Origin: Opitutales bacterium
Lineage (GTDB): Bacteria; Verrucomicrobiota; Verrucomicrobiia; Opitutales; Seribacteraceae
DNA length: 64,000 bases
Direction of reading: 5' to 3'
Assembly: GCA_028101545.1 (NCBI GenBank)
Contig: JAOHKZ010000005.1
Span: forward strand, 28,278-92,277
A model generated the notes under the pieces. The model saw only the letters and a program-made list of their open reading frames with translations. It was not told the origin of the DNA and made no database searches. The translations under genes were made by a program, and so were the position numbers. The first letter of the stretch is position 1; each line of letters starts with the position of its first letter. This document shows positions 26,701 through 34,529 of this stretch, in pieces.

Positions 26701-27300
26701 CCCGTGAACCTGAAGGCCGATATGCCCCGGACCAGCCACTCCATCAAATTCAAAATCTGTGATCGGAACATCATTGATAAATGTCTGATAGCGATCATCG
26801 AGCGACCGGATCAAAAATGAGTTCCATTCACTTGGTTTGAAGGCGCCTTTGATTGGTTTTGTTTTTTCCTTCTCCATATCAGGACTAAGCCAAAGTTGTC
26901 TGGAACCATCCTTTTTCTTCATCGCTTCGCCGTATATAAAGCCTGACCTGCCTCCGGCGATTTCAACCTGGGGTCCAATCAGGTGAGCACCTTCACGCAA
27001 TGGTATGGAGCGAATTTGGCAACCTGAGTTCAGTCCGAGATCCAGTTTCACCTCAAACTTGAGCTCGAGATTACGGTATTTCTGCTTGGTTGTCATGAAC
27101 CCATTTCCTTCTTTTGGGACCGAGATACCGACAATGCTTTGATCAACAATTTCATAGGTGTGCTTACCACCGGTCTGAAACCATCCGTCAAAGGACTTAC
27201 CGTCGAACAGCTTGACCCAATCTGCAGCCCCGGCAAAAGGAGCAAAGAGGGTCATCATAAATAGACAAAGTAAAAAGGAATGAGTTTGATAGGATTTCAT
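23746..27300 (-). CDS. DUF1080 + DUF6797/dehydrogenase-like + cytochrome c fusion protein
   Basis: 1184 residues with a signal peptide about 1-25. A DUF1080 domain (about 27-225; L-F-D-G-K-S-F-D-G-W, N-S-G-C-Q-I-R) is followed by an acidic linker (E-E-E-V-E-D-D-E). A long middle region resembling DUF6797 and membrane-bound dehydrogenase beta-propellers follows (about 250-1040; F-D-N-P-W-G-S-M-M-L-F-S-G-I-D-F-D). The end is a single c-type heme domain with CIGCH in M-F-C-I-G-C-H-G-P-E-G-K-G and an axial Met candidate in A-A-M-P-G-F-G. It should be a periplasmic redox enzyme acting on a sugar, substrate unknown. A strong ECF-type promoter lies at 27373-27400, so it is probably transcribed on its own. 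Confidence 0.85.
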   Translation of the reverse strand: MKSYQTHSFLLCLFMMTLFAPFAGAADWVKLFDGKSFDGWFQTGGKHTYEIVDQSIVGISVPKEGNGFMTTKQKYRNLELKFEVKLDLGLNSGCQIRSIPLREGAHLIGPQVEIAGGRSGFIYGEAMKKKDGSRQLWLSPDMEKEKTKPIKGAFKPSEWNSFLIRSLDDRYQTFINDVPITDFEFDGVAGPGHIGLQVHGVKKPELVGKKVRFRNIYLKEVQSVEEEVEDDEAVSTTVSPPKIEPALYPYLDTSKGRAGYEFAGEETNTYRMYDFYKRQAKHHLQKDQELNLLPAYTDLDGGIFGHWGNYSENGHKDYRWHKMDYGPALKASYSINIKNRAAKGNMLNLLLPGDYTVTFDHKNGEYFNYWKGRPTFNPHRWGLIHGVIVPTGVKPSDLSAWFGPIERDGQSISRYLGHYTYGRRVMMHYEIGDTRFLENISRMKNGCFVRMVSALEKGVALFPIKLDGYKDWEIKTNGNMIVGTKDGRSIVGAAKSFSKDKGTLLSPDLKKGKWISSATANAYKVYYWEGPSAEADKVISSIKADQKTDPLPMWTKGGKANWPQLFKEKVKIAGSDKAYVIDRIDVPFDNPWGSMMLFSGIDFDQDGAAYICTLMGDLWKVMGLEAGMKEVTWKRYATGLDQPFGLRVIDGLPHVMTRGGIVCPKDLNEDDEADYYEEYFSFPSYKYMGHTGTFGFHIDKERNMYFVNSTSAYRKPWNKDPEQLASGMRNAMAVGASQDGVFLVGPQEGIWTPSSAVLEMQKGDYYGMGPDHLNKDSYKENDKKITPAMAYLPRGIDNSTGGFEFPVSERFGPLSGEIVGLSYGYGSWYQILRNDDYADYNRAQGTIVPLPGEFRAGGMRGAINPKDGMFYAVGSDGWGNYSLDDGSLERVRYTGNPYPMLKKVHGYENGIELQFSSKLSGKAASQAKSYFVQQWNYEYSPAYGSLEYSVKRPSQEGHDRVRVKSVKILPDQKSVFLEIPNLLPALQTHIFAELETEEGPLEMNAFATLVHLDKAKKGFAEPMPALKSRTASLRIRGSKADKERVALNTANTPKGRIRAGETLFKMFCIGCHGPEGKGLPSIAPTLHSDWVSGDREILVKVLLKGLGGQIKVNGELQNYEAAMPGFGPALGDDEIASILSYVRSAWTDAPADVTSAFVKKIRGAEKGKTGPYEAQQLWERVAPR

Positions 27301-27372
27301 TTAATTAATTGTGCTACATTTTCTCCGGTTCGCCTATCCAAGTAAAATATTTTGTAACAATTTCATTATAAT

Positions 27373-27400
27373 TAATGAATTAAGGAGAGCATTTGTTTCC
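27373..27400 (-). promoter_or_regulatory. GGAAAC-N17-CATTA promoter, upstream of 1184-residue fusion gene
   Basis: On the minus strand GGAAAC (27400-27395) is followed after exactly 17 bases by CATTA (27377-27373). A T-rich tract precedes the -35 element. It is one of four such sites with identical spacing. The ATG of the target gene is about 70 bases downstream. Confidence 0.7.
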
Positions 27401-27426
27401 AAAAAATTCAGGAAACTCGTTATTTT

Positions 27427-28794
27427 TTATTTCCTCCTAGGCATCATCTGAGCCCCCACTTGGTCTCGCCATGCCTCCAGCTCGCTTTTCAATTCGGCAG
27501 TTTTATCTTTCATACTGGCACTCAGGTCCCTGCTTTCACCGGGATCGCTCATCAAATCATACAGTTCATAAGCTCCATCTTCTCCATAAGCCGACTGCTC
27601 GAACCATTCAATCAGCTTGTACCGTCCTTTACGAATAGCTCCTGAAGGTGCAATGCCAAGACCATGATAATGCGGATAGTGCCAACAAAGGGATTCACGG
27701 GTAAGTTTCGCTCCTGAATCCCTAAGAACAGGCAGTAGACTGACCCCATCGATGTCCTTTTCCCTGGAAATGCCACCCGCAAGGTCAGTGAAAGTGGGAA
27801 AGAAATCATTACTGATAACAAATTGTGCCGATTCAGTCCCGGGTTTTACCACTCCGGGCCATCGAATGATCAACGGCATACGAATACCGGCTTCGTAAAG
27901 ATCCCCTTTGGAACCTCTGAAGGGCTTACCCTCCTTACTACCCTTTTGTCCATTATCAGAATTAAAAACCACCAGGGTATTATTTTCCAACTCAAGCTCC
28001 ACGAGAGTATCCAGTATCGTGCCTATGCTTTTGTCCAAAGTCTCGAGCATGGCGGCCTGTTTCGGATTATTGGTTTTAAGTTTTTTTAACTCAGGTTTCT
28101 TTGCATATTTCTCGATCAGCGACTTCTTCTCAATCTCAGGGTCATGAATACTGTTATGGGTAACATAGCAGAAAAAGGGTTGATCCTTATTCTTTTTGAT
28201 AAACGCAACCGATCTTTCGGTAATCTCCCTCACATGGTGCCAATCCTCATCAAATTTGCTTTTGGGACCTGCGCCAGGCTTATGGGTTGTCAGCACATCA
28301 TCAAAACCCTGAGAGCCTGGATCCCCCGGACGGCCAAGCTTGTATTTCTTATCCTTATTGAGGTGCCATTTCCCAAAATGCCCGGTTGCATACCCCGCAT
28401 CCTTGAGGACTTCCGCTATGGTTACCTCCCCAAGAGGAAGCTCTTTCTTCCAGTCCGGAGTGATCAGTTTTGAATTTTTTGAACTGCGACCGGGTATGTA
28501 ATCGGTCAGATGAAGACGGGCTGGATGTTTTCCGGTCATAATACTTGCCCGGGTGGGAGAACATACCGGACTTGCAGCATAAGCATTCGAAAACTTCAGT
28601 CCGTTTTTGGCCAACTTATCAATATGCGGGGTCTCATAAAAAGTACTGCCATAAGCTCCGACCTGATGTCTGCCGAGATCATCGGCGAGGATAAATATAA
28701 TATTTGGTTTCTTGGAACTTTGCTTTGCACCTGCGGTGAAAAAAGGTGAGGTCAAGACAAGGCCGATGAACAAAGATATATAAAAGGACTTCAT
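27427..28794 (-). CDS. Exported family S1 sulfatase
   Basis: 455 residues from 28794, where a classic signal peptide starts (about 1-23); an ATG at 28815 would add seven residues. Metal ligands D38-D39, formylglycine motif C78-S-P-T-R in P-V-C-S-P-T-R-A-S-I-M-T-G, and N-S-D-N-G-Q in place of the more usual D-N-G-G. It ends with a basic M-M-P-R-R-K. Lies 85 bases downstream of the ThuA gene, with an inverted repeat in that gap, and is probably co-transcribed with it and the upstream sulfatase. Confidence 0.92.
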   Translation of the reverse strand: MKSFYISLFIGLVLTSPFFTAGAKQSSKKPNIIFILADDLGRHQVGAYGSTFYETPHIDKLAKNGLKFSNAYAASPVCSPTRASIMTGKHPARLHLTDYIPGRSSKNSKLITPDWKKELPLGEVTIAEVLKDAGYATGHFGKWHLNKDKKYKLGRPGDPGSQGFDDVLTTHKPGAGPKSKFDEDWHHVREITERSVAFIKKNKDQPFFCYVTHNSIHDPEIEKKSLIEKYAKKPELKKLKTNNPKQAAMLETLDKSIGTILDTLVELELENNTLVVFNSDNGQKGSKEGKPFRGSKGDLYEAGIRMPLIIRWPGVVKPGTESAQFVISNDFFPTFTDLAGGISREKDIDGVSLLPVLRDSGAKLTRESLCWHYPHYHGLGIAPSGAIRKGRYKLIEWFEQSAYGEDGAYELYDLMSDPGESRDLSASMKDKTAELKSELEAWRDQVGAQMMPRRK

Positions 28795-28800
28795 AGGTTG

Positions 28801-28860
28801 AAAATGTAAGCCCATATTCCTAAGTCACCCGAATAGAAGCAATTCAGAAGCTTACATTTT
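28801..28860. repeat. 11-bp inverted repeat in ThuA-sulfatase gap
   Basis: AAAATGTAAGC (28801-28811) and its exact reverse complement GCTTACATTTT (28850-28860) are separated by 38 bases. The pair lies just upstream of the sulfatase start on the minus strand. It may form a long-looped hairpin, bind a regulator, or be a processing site. Confidence 0.6.
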
Positions 28861-28879
28861 GTATAAATAAACGCAGTCG

Positions 28880-29752
28880 TTACTTGGATTTTTTCTTTTT
28901 CTTTGAAGATGTAATTTCGAAAGTATTGATCTTTGTATCCGCACTTGGAACTTTCTGATCAGCCGCCCAAAAAATTCCGTTAATTATCAATCTTACCGAA
29001 TTGGGATCTCCAAAATCATTAAGATGACCAAGGGAAGTGGAAAAAGTTCTGCCTCCCCATTTGTTGGTCCATGTCCATGCCACCACATCCGTCATTTCCG
29101 GCTTAAGATGATGCGTACCAAATCGGTTTGTTCGTACTGCAGCTTTTTTATCCCTTGGGTGCCCAGTCCCCAATAAAAGAGGTGTGGTTCCTTTTTCCAT
29201 TTTGGTCAGATAGAGCGTACCCCGGGATCCCCAATTTTCATCAGCTTGAACGCCGGTAAAAACCGGGTGTTTATTCCTCCCCTGCTCCACTTTCAGGCGA
29301 GTGGGACCACTAAGATGAATGCGGTAGGGTGAACCAAGAGCATCCCGGCCAAACCCATCGTTCCACTTTTGATTGGGATGTTCATCAGGATAATTAAACC
29401 CGTGCGTGCTCGTCCGAAAACCCACCACTGGCTTTCCTGATTTCAGGTAATCGGTGATATGAACGAGTTGTTGATCATCAATTTTTAAAAACCGGGTATA
29501 GAAAATGGCTAGATCTGCTTTTTTCAATGCTTCCAGACCCGGTAATCCCCTCTTGTCTTTTTCTGGATCCCAGTCCGGATTAATTACGGTTGTCTTAAAA
29601 CCGAGACGCTCGATTTCGGATGCGAGCATCGGCATCGATTTCTGGGGGGAATAATGATGAGTACCCACCACAAATAACGCATGTGGTTTCTCTCCATGCA
29701 GAAAAGAGAGAGCACATACGAAGAAGGAAAGAAAGAATAATTTAAATATCAT
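28880..29752 (-). CDS. ThuA-domain exported protein
   Basis: 290 residues, signal peptide about 1-20, then a ThuA-like (class I glutamine-amidotransferase-like) fold over about 22-265. Marks are H-A-L-F-V-V-G-T-H-H-Y-S-P, G-F-R-T-S-T-H-G-F and a W-T-W-T-N-K-W-G-G-R segment near the end. ThuA proteins are linked to trehalose or sucrose utilisation in some bacteria; the activity of exported forms is unknown. The C-terminus is a lysine run (S-S-K-K-K-K-K-S-K). It sits 56 bases after a sulfatase and 85 before another, so it is in a sulfatase operon. A related domain ends the 1480-residue protein. Confidence 0.85.
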   Translation of the reverse strand: MIFKLFFLSFFVCALSFLHGEKPHALFVVGTHHYSPQKSMPMLASEIERLGFKTTVINPDWDPEKDKRGLPGLEALKKADLAIFYTRFLKIDDQQLVHITDYLKSGKPVVGFRTSTHGFNYPDEHPNQKWNDGFGRDALGSPYRIHLSGPTRLKVEQGRNKHPVFTGVQADENWGSRGTLYLTKMEKGTTPLLLGTGHPRDKKAAVRTNRFGTHHLKPEMTDVVAWTWTNKWGGRTFSTSLGHLNDFGDPNSVRLIINGIFWAADQKVPSADTKINTFEITSSKKKKKSK

Positions 29753-29808
29753 GACGGAGGAGATTTTATTTGGGTTTTACTAGAATTTCCATCTTTTCAG
29801 GCCCCAGA

Positions 29809-31230
29809 CTACTCAACAGGCGGCTTGTAGGCATCTTCGTTCACCAGCCTCGGCTGAACCTTGGTCCACCATCTGTCGTATATCGCACGCAGTTGGGCCA
29901 CTACTTCGGGATATTCATTGATAACGTTTTTAGTTTCACCGGGGTCGTTTTTGAGGTCGAAAAGCTCCTCCCCATTCTTGTTATTCACCAGAGTAAATCG
30001 TTTGTTCTGGATCGAAACTCTTTTGTGTTTCGATTGGGCGGCCTGGCCCGGTTCCCAGGCACCCACGTGGTGCACCAAATGCCGGTCGTCCTCCCAATCA
30101 GTCGCAGGGTTCTTAAGTATAGGAATAAGGCTGCGTCCCTCTACCTGTTGCTTAAGCTGATCCGTCATAGGAGTACCGGTAATTTCCAGCAGGGTTGGCA
30201 TGATGTCCATTTGGCTTATCAATGTTGTGCATTCAACACCACCCTTAATACCGCCGCCCGGCCATCTGAAGAATGCAGGTACACGGGTACCGCCCTGATA
30301 TGGGTGACCCTTTTGACCATTCATCCCGGCATTGTAAACTTTCGCAGTTCCCGAAGCGCCATTGTCACTTCCAATGAAGATGAATAAAGTGTTGTCAGCG
30401 ATTCCCCATTCTTCGAGTTGCTGAATCAGCTCGCCGATACATTTATCGATGTATTCAACCTCCCAATAGATCTTCGCAACCTGTACATTCATTTGCGGAT
30501 GGGATCCAAGAAATTTTTTATAATCTTCATTCGGCATATCACTCGAATCGGCTTTGTAAGGGCCGTGGGGCGATTTTGGTGGGAGATAAACGAAGAAGGG
30601 TTTCTTTGTCTGACGTTGAACATCCATCCACTCTGTTGCCTTATTAAAAAATAAATCAGTGGGATAAGTGCCATCCATTCTCTTCGGGTTTCCATTGTGA
30701 GAGATAGTGGCTTTCATTCTTGAGCCCTTTTCGTAAACCCAGCTAACATCGAACCCGCGATTCTCAGGACGGTAAGGCCCTTCTCTACCATTGTGCCACT
30801 TGCCAAACATACCCGTGACATACCCGGCTGTTTTCAGGGCTTGTGGCAGAGTGATCGTATCCAGGCTCAAGCGCTCGCGCCCTTGGATGGTATGCGTAAC
30901 ACCACTCATAAATTCATGGCGACCGCTCAGGAGTTTAGCACGACTGGGAGAGCACCTTGCACTGGAGTGATACTGCGTTAAGAGCAAACTTTGTTCCTTA
31001 AGGGAATCTATATTTGGGGTCTTTATGACCGGATTACCGAAACAGGAATGATTCCCATAACTGGAATCATCCGGCATAATTATAATAATGTTTGGCTTGG
31101 AACCTTTTAAAGCTTTTGCCTCAACTCCTATTGAGAATGTCATCATTGCCATGATCCCGCAAATGAACATGAACGCTTTTGTGCAATTCCAAATTGTTGA
31201 GCCAAAAAATCGATTAATCGTTTTTTCCAT
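29809..31230 (-). CDS. Exported family S1 sulfatase, under ECF-type promoter
   Basis: 473 residues from 31230; a hydrophobic segment at about 19-36 acts as signal sequence after a basic N-terminus. Metal ligands D54-D55, formylglycine motif C93-S-P-S-R followed by A-K-L-L-S-G. D-N-G-A replaces the usual D-N-G-G. The sequence is somewhat divergent from the other sulfatases (P-D-D-S-S-Y-G-N). It heads the group sulfatase / ThuA / sulfatase. The promoter at 31237-31264 ends only 6 bases before this ATG, so the transcript may be leaderless or a later start (31170) may be used. Confidence 0.9.
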   Translation of the reverse strand: MEKTINRFFGSTIWNCTKAFMFICGIMAMMTFSIGVEAKALKGSKPNIIIIMPDDSSYGNHSCFGNPVIKTPNIDSLKEQSLLLTQYHSSARCSPSRAKLLSGRHEFMSGVTHTIQGRERLSLDTITLPQALKTAGYVTGMFGKWHNGREGPYRPENRGFDVSWVYEKGSRMKATISHNGNPKRMDGTYPTDLFFNKATEWMDVQRQTKKPFFVYLPPKSPHGPYKADSSDMPNEDYKKFLGSHPQMNVQVAKIYWEVEYIDKCIGELIQQLEEWGIADNTLFIFIGSDNGASGTAKVYNAGMNGQKGHPYQGGTRVPAFFRWPGGGIKGGVECTTLISQMDIMPTLLEITGTPMTDQLKQQVEGRSLIPILKNPATDWEDDRHLVHHVGAWEPGQAAQSKHKRVSIQNKRFTLVNNKNGEELFDLKNDPGETKNVINEYPEVVAQLRAIYDRWWTKVQPRLVNEDAYKPPVE

Positions 31231-31236
31231 ATTTAG

Positions 31237-31264
31237 TAATGTTTCGAATATCGAAATTGTTTCC
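31237..31264 (-). promoter_or_regulatory. GGAAAC-N17-CATTA promoter, upstream of sulfatase/ThuA operon
   Basis: On the minus strand GGAAAC (31264-31259), 17 bases, CATTA (31241-31237). A T-tract precedes it. Distance from CATTA to the ATG at 31230 is 6 bases. Confidence 0.7.
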
Positions 31265-31336
31265 AAAAAAAAGCAAATTTGTAAATTAGCCATTAGTCTA
31301 ATCCTTTGAGTCCTAGCCAGGAAGAACCGTCCAAGA

Positions 31337-32005
31337 TTAGCTGATTCTTTCGCTAAATTCTACAAGGTCTGAAACTGTAATCGTTGGCTCAATACCCCAT
31401 GGGTCAAAAACTGCACCGAAGGATCTTTTCACCCATGCAGATTGAAGCCCGGCTGAAGTGGCACCTATCACATCAAATGGATTGCTTGAAACCAACCAGG
31501 CTTCACTGGCAGTTGATTCTGACTCTCTTAAAAAATGAAGATAGACGGATGGATCCGGCTTAAACGACTTAACATTGTCAACGCTAACAACCCCAGTGAA
31601 GAATTTCCTAAGATCAGCGGCATTGAGCAGTGCTTCTACATCTTCACATTTCCCATTTGAAAAAGCATACAATTTATGCCCCGACTCAACCAAATCGGAT
31701 AAACCATTTACGGTGTCTGGAAATGGAGGTAACTCTTTATAAAATTTCAACAACGAGTCTTTCTGAGAATCAGAAAGATCAGCCTGATAATAGTCTGAAG
31801 TGTAGTCTAATGCCTGTCTCGTGCAGATAGAAAAATCCTCATAATCTTGCATCAACCCTTTCCGAAAAGAGTACTCCAATTGTTTATTTCTCCATGTTAA
31901 AGAGAATTCCTCAGCAAGATCTCCAATAAAACCTTTTAGAAGGAAAACGACTCCCTGGATATCAAAGAGAGTTCCGTAAATGTCGAATGCGATTTTTAAA
32001 GGCAT
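31337..32005 (-). CDS. HAD-superfamily protein, type II haloacid dehalogenase-like
   Basis: 222 residues, no signal peptide, so cytoplasmic. Nucleophile D8 in A-F-D-I-Y-G-T-L-F-D, then Y-A-F-S-N-G-K (motif II), K-S-F-K-P-D-P-S-V-Y with the motif III Lys, and V-S-S-N-P-F-D-V-I-G-A with the acidic motif. The layout is that of L-2-haloacid dehalogenases, but many such proteins act on unknown phosphates or 2-haloacids. It is 68 bases downstream of the glycosidase gene. A 9-bp hairpin overlaps its start codon (32005-32026). Possible role in removing a by-product of glycan breakdown; unproven. Confidence 0.85.
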   Translation of the reverse strand: MPLKIAFDIYGTLFDIQGVVFLLKGFIGDLAEEFSLTWRNKQLEYSFRKGLMQDYEDFSICTRQALDYTSDYYQADLSDSQKDSLLKFYKELPPFPDTVNGLSDLVESGHKLYAFSNGKCEDVEALLNAADLRKFFTGVVSVDNVKSFKPDPSVYLHFLRESESTASEAWLVSSNPFDVIGATSAGLQSAWVKRSFGAVFDPWGIEPTITVSDLVEFSERIS

Positions 32006-32026
32006 AGATTGATAGAAATCAATCTA
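32005..32026. promoter_or_regulatory. Perfect 9-bp inverted repeat over HAD start codon
   Basis: TAGATTGAT and ATCAATCTA with a 4-base loop (AGAA on the plus strand). The first base of the HAD start codon (32005) belongs to the stem. In RNA this could hide the start codon; as DNA it could be a repressor site. Confidence 0.6.
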
Positions 32027-32073
32027 GCAAAAACAAAAGCTTAAAGCACTAGAAATTAACTTTGATCAATAAC

Positions 32074-33681
32074 CTAACCCTCAAAGTATGCGATCAGTTG
32101 ATCGATCTTGGGAAGTACTGTGTCGTCTTCGCCTGCGTGTAATTTAATCTCAACCTGAAAACCTCTGCCTGCCGGCAAATCGGAAAAGGAGACTTTTGCG
32201 GGCTTACAATCAACCTGTTTTGAGAAGCCTTTGATTTTTGAATAAGTTTCTTCAGCATCCTGCCATTTTGACCATTGATCGATCTTGCCGTCGCCATCCT
32301 TATCGACTCCTGCCCTTAGTTTGGCCATACCGACCCAGGGGCCATCGCTAACGAAGTCAGTAGCTGTCTGGGTAATCAGATAAAATTTACCATCCGCAAA
32401 CATGACGTCGGGGTCGGGGTGACCGGAGCCAATATGTCCATAGAAACGAAATGGTTTATTGATATCTTCTGAAGTAAAGAGTGCGACGCTCATGCCACTA
32501 CGATCATGTACACCGGCTGGATCGTAGTCGCCCACGAGGTAATACTGTCCATCGATGGCAATGGCGGCCCAGTCCCCGAAAGCATCCTGTTCGGGCTCAT
32601 GGATTTCATAGGTCACCACTTTCTCCTCATCATTCCAATGGGGATGCTCAAAGGTGGCCGTCCTACCGGTTGGCTTGGTTCGATAGTCCACCGCAGGTTC
32701 AAGAATTTTGAAATTTCCGATTCCGTCATCACTCACCATATGACTGGCCAAGGGTGAGTCCCATGAACGTTTGGAAGCATTGATTGGCTGCCAATTTTCC
32801 GAAATCATATGAAATTTTCCCTCTAGGTCCCGAATCACGCCCACATCCGAACCGCCCCAGGGTGCGTCGAATGCGAGACCTTTGTCTTCGCCGGGCATAC
32901 CATCCCGCAAGTCGCTATCGATGATGAGATGTGGATCCCGGTCATTGGGGCGGTCGTAATAGAAATAGGTTTTACCCTCCTTGTATTCCGCCGTGGTCAC
33001 GGTCGGAGCCATGGCCGTGGGACCGTAATGCACCCAATTGATCATGTCGCGACTGTGCCAGGCATGGTAACCACTTTTCCAAGCTCGTTGGTAGGGGCGA
33101 TCAGTGACTTCTGCCTTGGTTTCGGCTGGGCGATATTGATTCGGAAAAGGAGTCGTTACTAGTTTCTCGTCATACCCTTCAAGGCTTACTTCTTCCGGTT
33201 CGAACCCATCAAGAGTGAACCCAAGAGGCGGAGGTGGCTTCCTTTTTTTGTTCTTGGCTTCTTCAACCTTTTTTTGATGCCATTCTACGATTTGCTCGGC
33301 TGATCGGTACTGAGCGATAGCCCAATGATCATTGGGACCATGACTGATCAAGACCGGTGCATTCCTCATATTAAGATTGTATATGGAATACGGTTTCCAG
33401 TTCATCCATTCGACACTTTGCTTAAGCTCGATGTCCCGCAAATTGGCCGGCTTGGCGAATTTTTTCAACTTACTGGTGAAGGATACCTCTCGCTTCTGTG
33501 CGATGGCATGTCCATCTGCGACCTTGACCCCTTTGGACTTAGAAATGAATCCCTGCCAATCCTTGGTCGTGGAAACTTTCCAACGAGGATCTGTCTTATT
33601 GGGAGTTGCCTGAAGTGATGTCGCTAAACTGATGACCATGGTAACCAAGCCATAAACGAAAATAGAGAATAATTTATTCAT
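32074..33681 (-). CDS. Beta-propeller glycosidase-like exported protein (GH43/GH117-like)
   Basis: 535 residues from the signal-peptide start at 33681; the frame is open to 33978 but that extension lacks a leader. Blade-like repeats contain D-P-H-L-I-I-D-S-D, G-G-S-D-V-G-V-I-R-D, F-G-D-W-A-A-I-A-I and G-H-P-D-P-D-V-M-F-A-D-G-K-F-Y-L-I-T-Q. That last segment is what is seen in GH43/GH117 five-bladed propellers, which cleave arabinosides or anhydro-galactose units. The catalytic Asp/Glu cannot be assigned with certainty. It lies 52 bases downstream of an SGNH esterase. Exoglycosidase activity on a marine glycan is the likely role; exact family uncertain. Confidence 0.7.
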   Translation of the reverse strand: MNKLFSIFVYGLVTMVISLATSLQATPNKTDPRWKVSTTKDWQGFISKSKGVKVADGHAIAQKREVSFTSKLKKFAKPANLRDIELKQSVEWMNWKPYSIYNLNMRNAPVLISHGPNDHWAIAQYRSAEQIVEWHQKKVEEAKNKKRKPPPPLGFTLDGFEPEEVSLEGYDEKLVTTPFPNQYRPAETKAEVTDRPYQRAWKSGYHAWHSRDMINWVHYGPTAMAPTVTTAEYKEGKTYFYYDRPNDRDPHLIIDSDLRDGMPGEDKGLAFDAPWGGSDVGVIRDLEGKFHMISENWQPINASKRSWDSPLASHMVSDDGIGNFKILEPAVDYRTKPTGRTATFEHPHWNDEEKVVTYEIHEPEQDAFGDWAAIAIDGQYYLVGDYDPAGVHDRSGMSVALFTSEDINKPFRFYGHIGSGHPDPDVMFADGKFYLITQTATDFVSDGPWVGMAKLRAGVDKDGDGKIDQWSKWQDAEETYSKIKGFSKQVDCKPAKVSFSDLPAGRGFQVEIKLHAGEDDTVLPKIDQLIAYFEG

Positions 33682-33733
33682 AGGAGGAAGTTCGTAGAAT
33701 CTAAAGGCTGAATCCTTGGAGGTAAAAATTGGA

Positions 33734-34489
33734 CTAAGGTCTGCCGTCTTCCGCAGGCTGTTCTCCTTTGATAAGTGCATAGCCCTGGCGCACGAAGCGT
33801 TGGCCGAGAATGATGTAACCTTCCGGTCTGTTGTAGTGAACTGCGTTGCTGACCTTCCCATCCTTTTCTCGATCATTGAGATCATCCACATCGACCCAGG
33901 CACCACTAGGATCTTCATCGACAATTTCCATCTGGATCTTTCGCATGGCCGCCCAACTTTCTTTTTTCTCACCAGCATCGCTTAAGCGGCCGATGACGAT
34001 GTTCATGTCGGGTCGCTTCAAATCACGGCGCAATTTACTAATCAATAGCTTCAAGGCATCTTTATAGGCAGGCTGTCCGCCGCCGTTGGCATCGCGTTCT
34101 CCCTGCATCCAGCAAAATGTTACGGAATTGAACTTAGGATGTTTCTTCAACATCTCCTTGTACTGATCCAAAATCGGTTGATAAAACTCTACCTCCCCAC
34201 CCTTGTGAATTCTTTTTATGTCGTTTTCACGGAGTCCATTCTTTTTTGCAATATCCTGCCATTCTTCGAGCCACCTGCATATGGGCTGTCCACCTTTTGC
34301 CACTTTGATATAAACAACCTTTTCATCCTTAAAAAGTTTCTTTGCCTCCGGCATGAACCCGGTCTCCGGATCCATGCCCTGCATATTGGATTGCCCGGAT
34401 AGGACAAAAAGATGAACGGGGTTCTCCGCTTCAGCTTTAACAATGAGAAATGCACTTAGTGCGAGTGATAGTACGGTTATTATTTTCAT
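33734..34489 (-). CDS. SGNH/SASA-family carbohydrate esterase
   Basis: 251 residues; signal peptide about 1-21; catalytic Ser34 in L-S-G-Q-S-N-M; F-C-W-M-Q-G-E-R-D; A-V-H-Y-N-R-P-E-G with the catalytic His. It is a clear paralogue of the gene at 21510-22283 along its whole length and ends in the same E/K-Q-P-A-E-D-G-R-P tail. It sits 40 bases after the 1480-residue protein and before the glycosidase. Deacylation of the glycan before glycosidase action is plausible. Confidence 0.88.
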   Translation of the reverse strand: MKIITVLSLALSAFLIVKAEAENPVHLFVLSGQSNMQGMDPETGFMPEAKKLFKDEKVVYIKVAKGGQPICRWLEEWQDIAKKNGLRENDIKRIHKGGEVEFYQPILDQYKEMLKKHPKFNSVTFCWMQGERDANGGGQPAYKDALKLLISKLRRDLKRPDMNIVIGRLSDAGEKKESWAAMRKIQMEIVDEDPSGAWVDVDDLNDREKDGKVSNAVHYNRPEGYIILGQRFVRQGYALIKGEQPAEDGRP

Positions 34490-34529
34490 ATAAAAATTCA
34501 GATGTTTAATGCCTCGTTTATTTCGCTAT

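Noticed and set aside
32074..33978. Start of the glycosidase at 33978
   Set aside because: That extension is antisense to the SGNH-esterase tail in frame terms and has no leader; the signal peptide starts at 33681.
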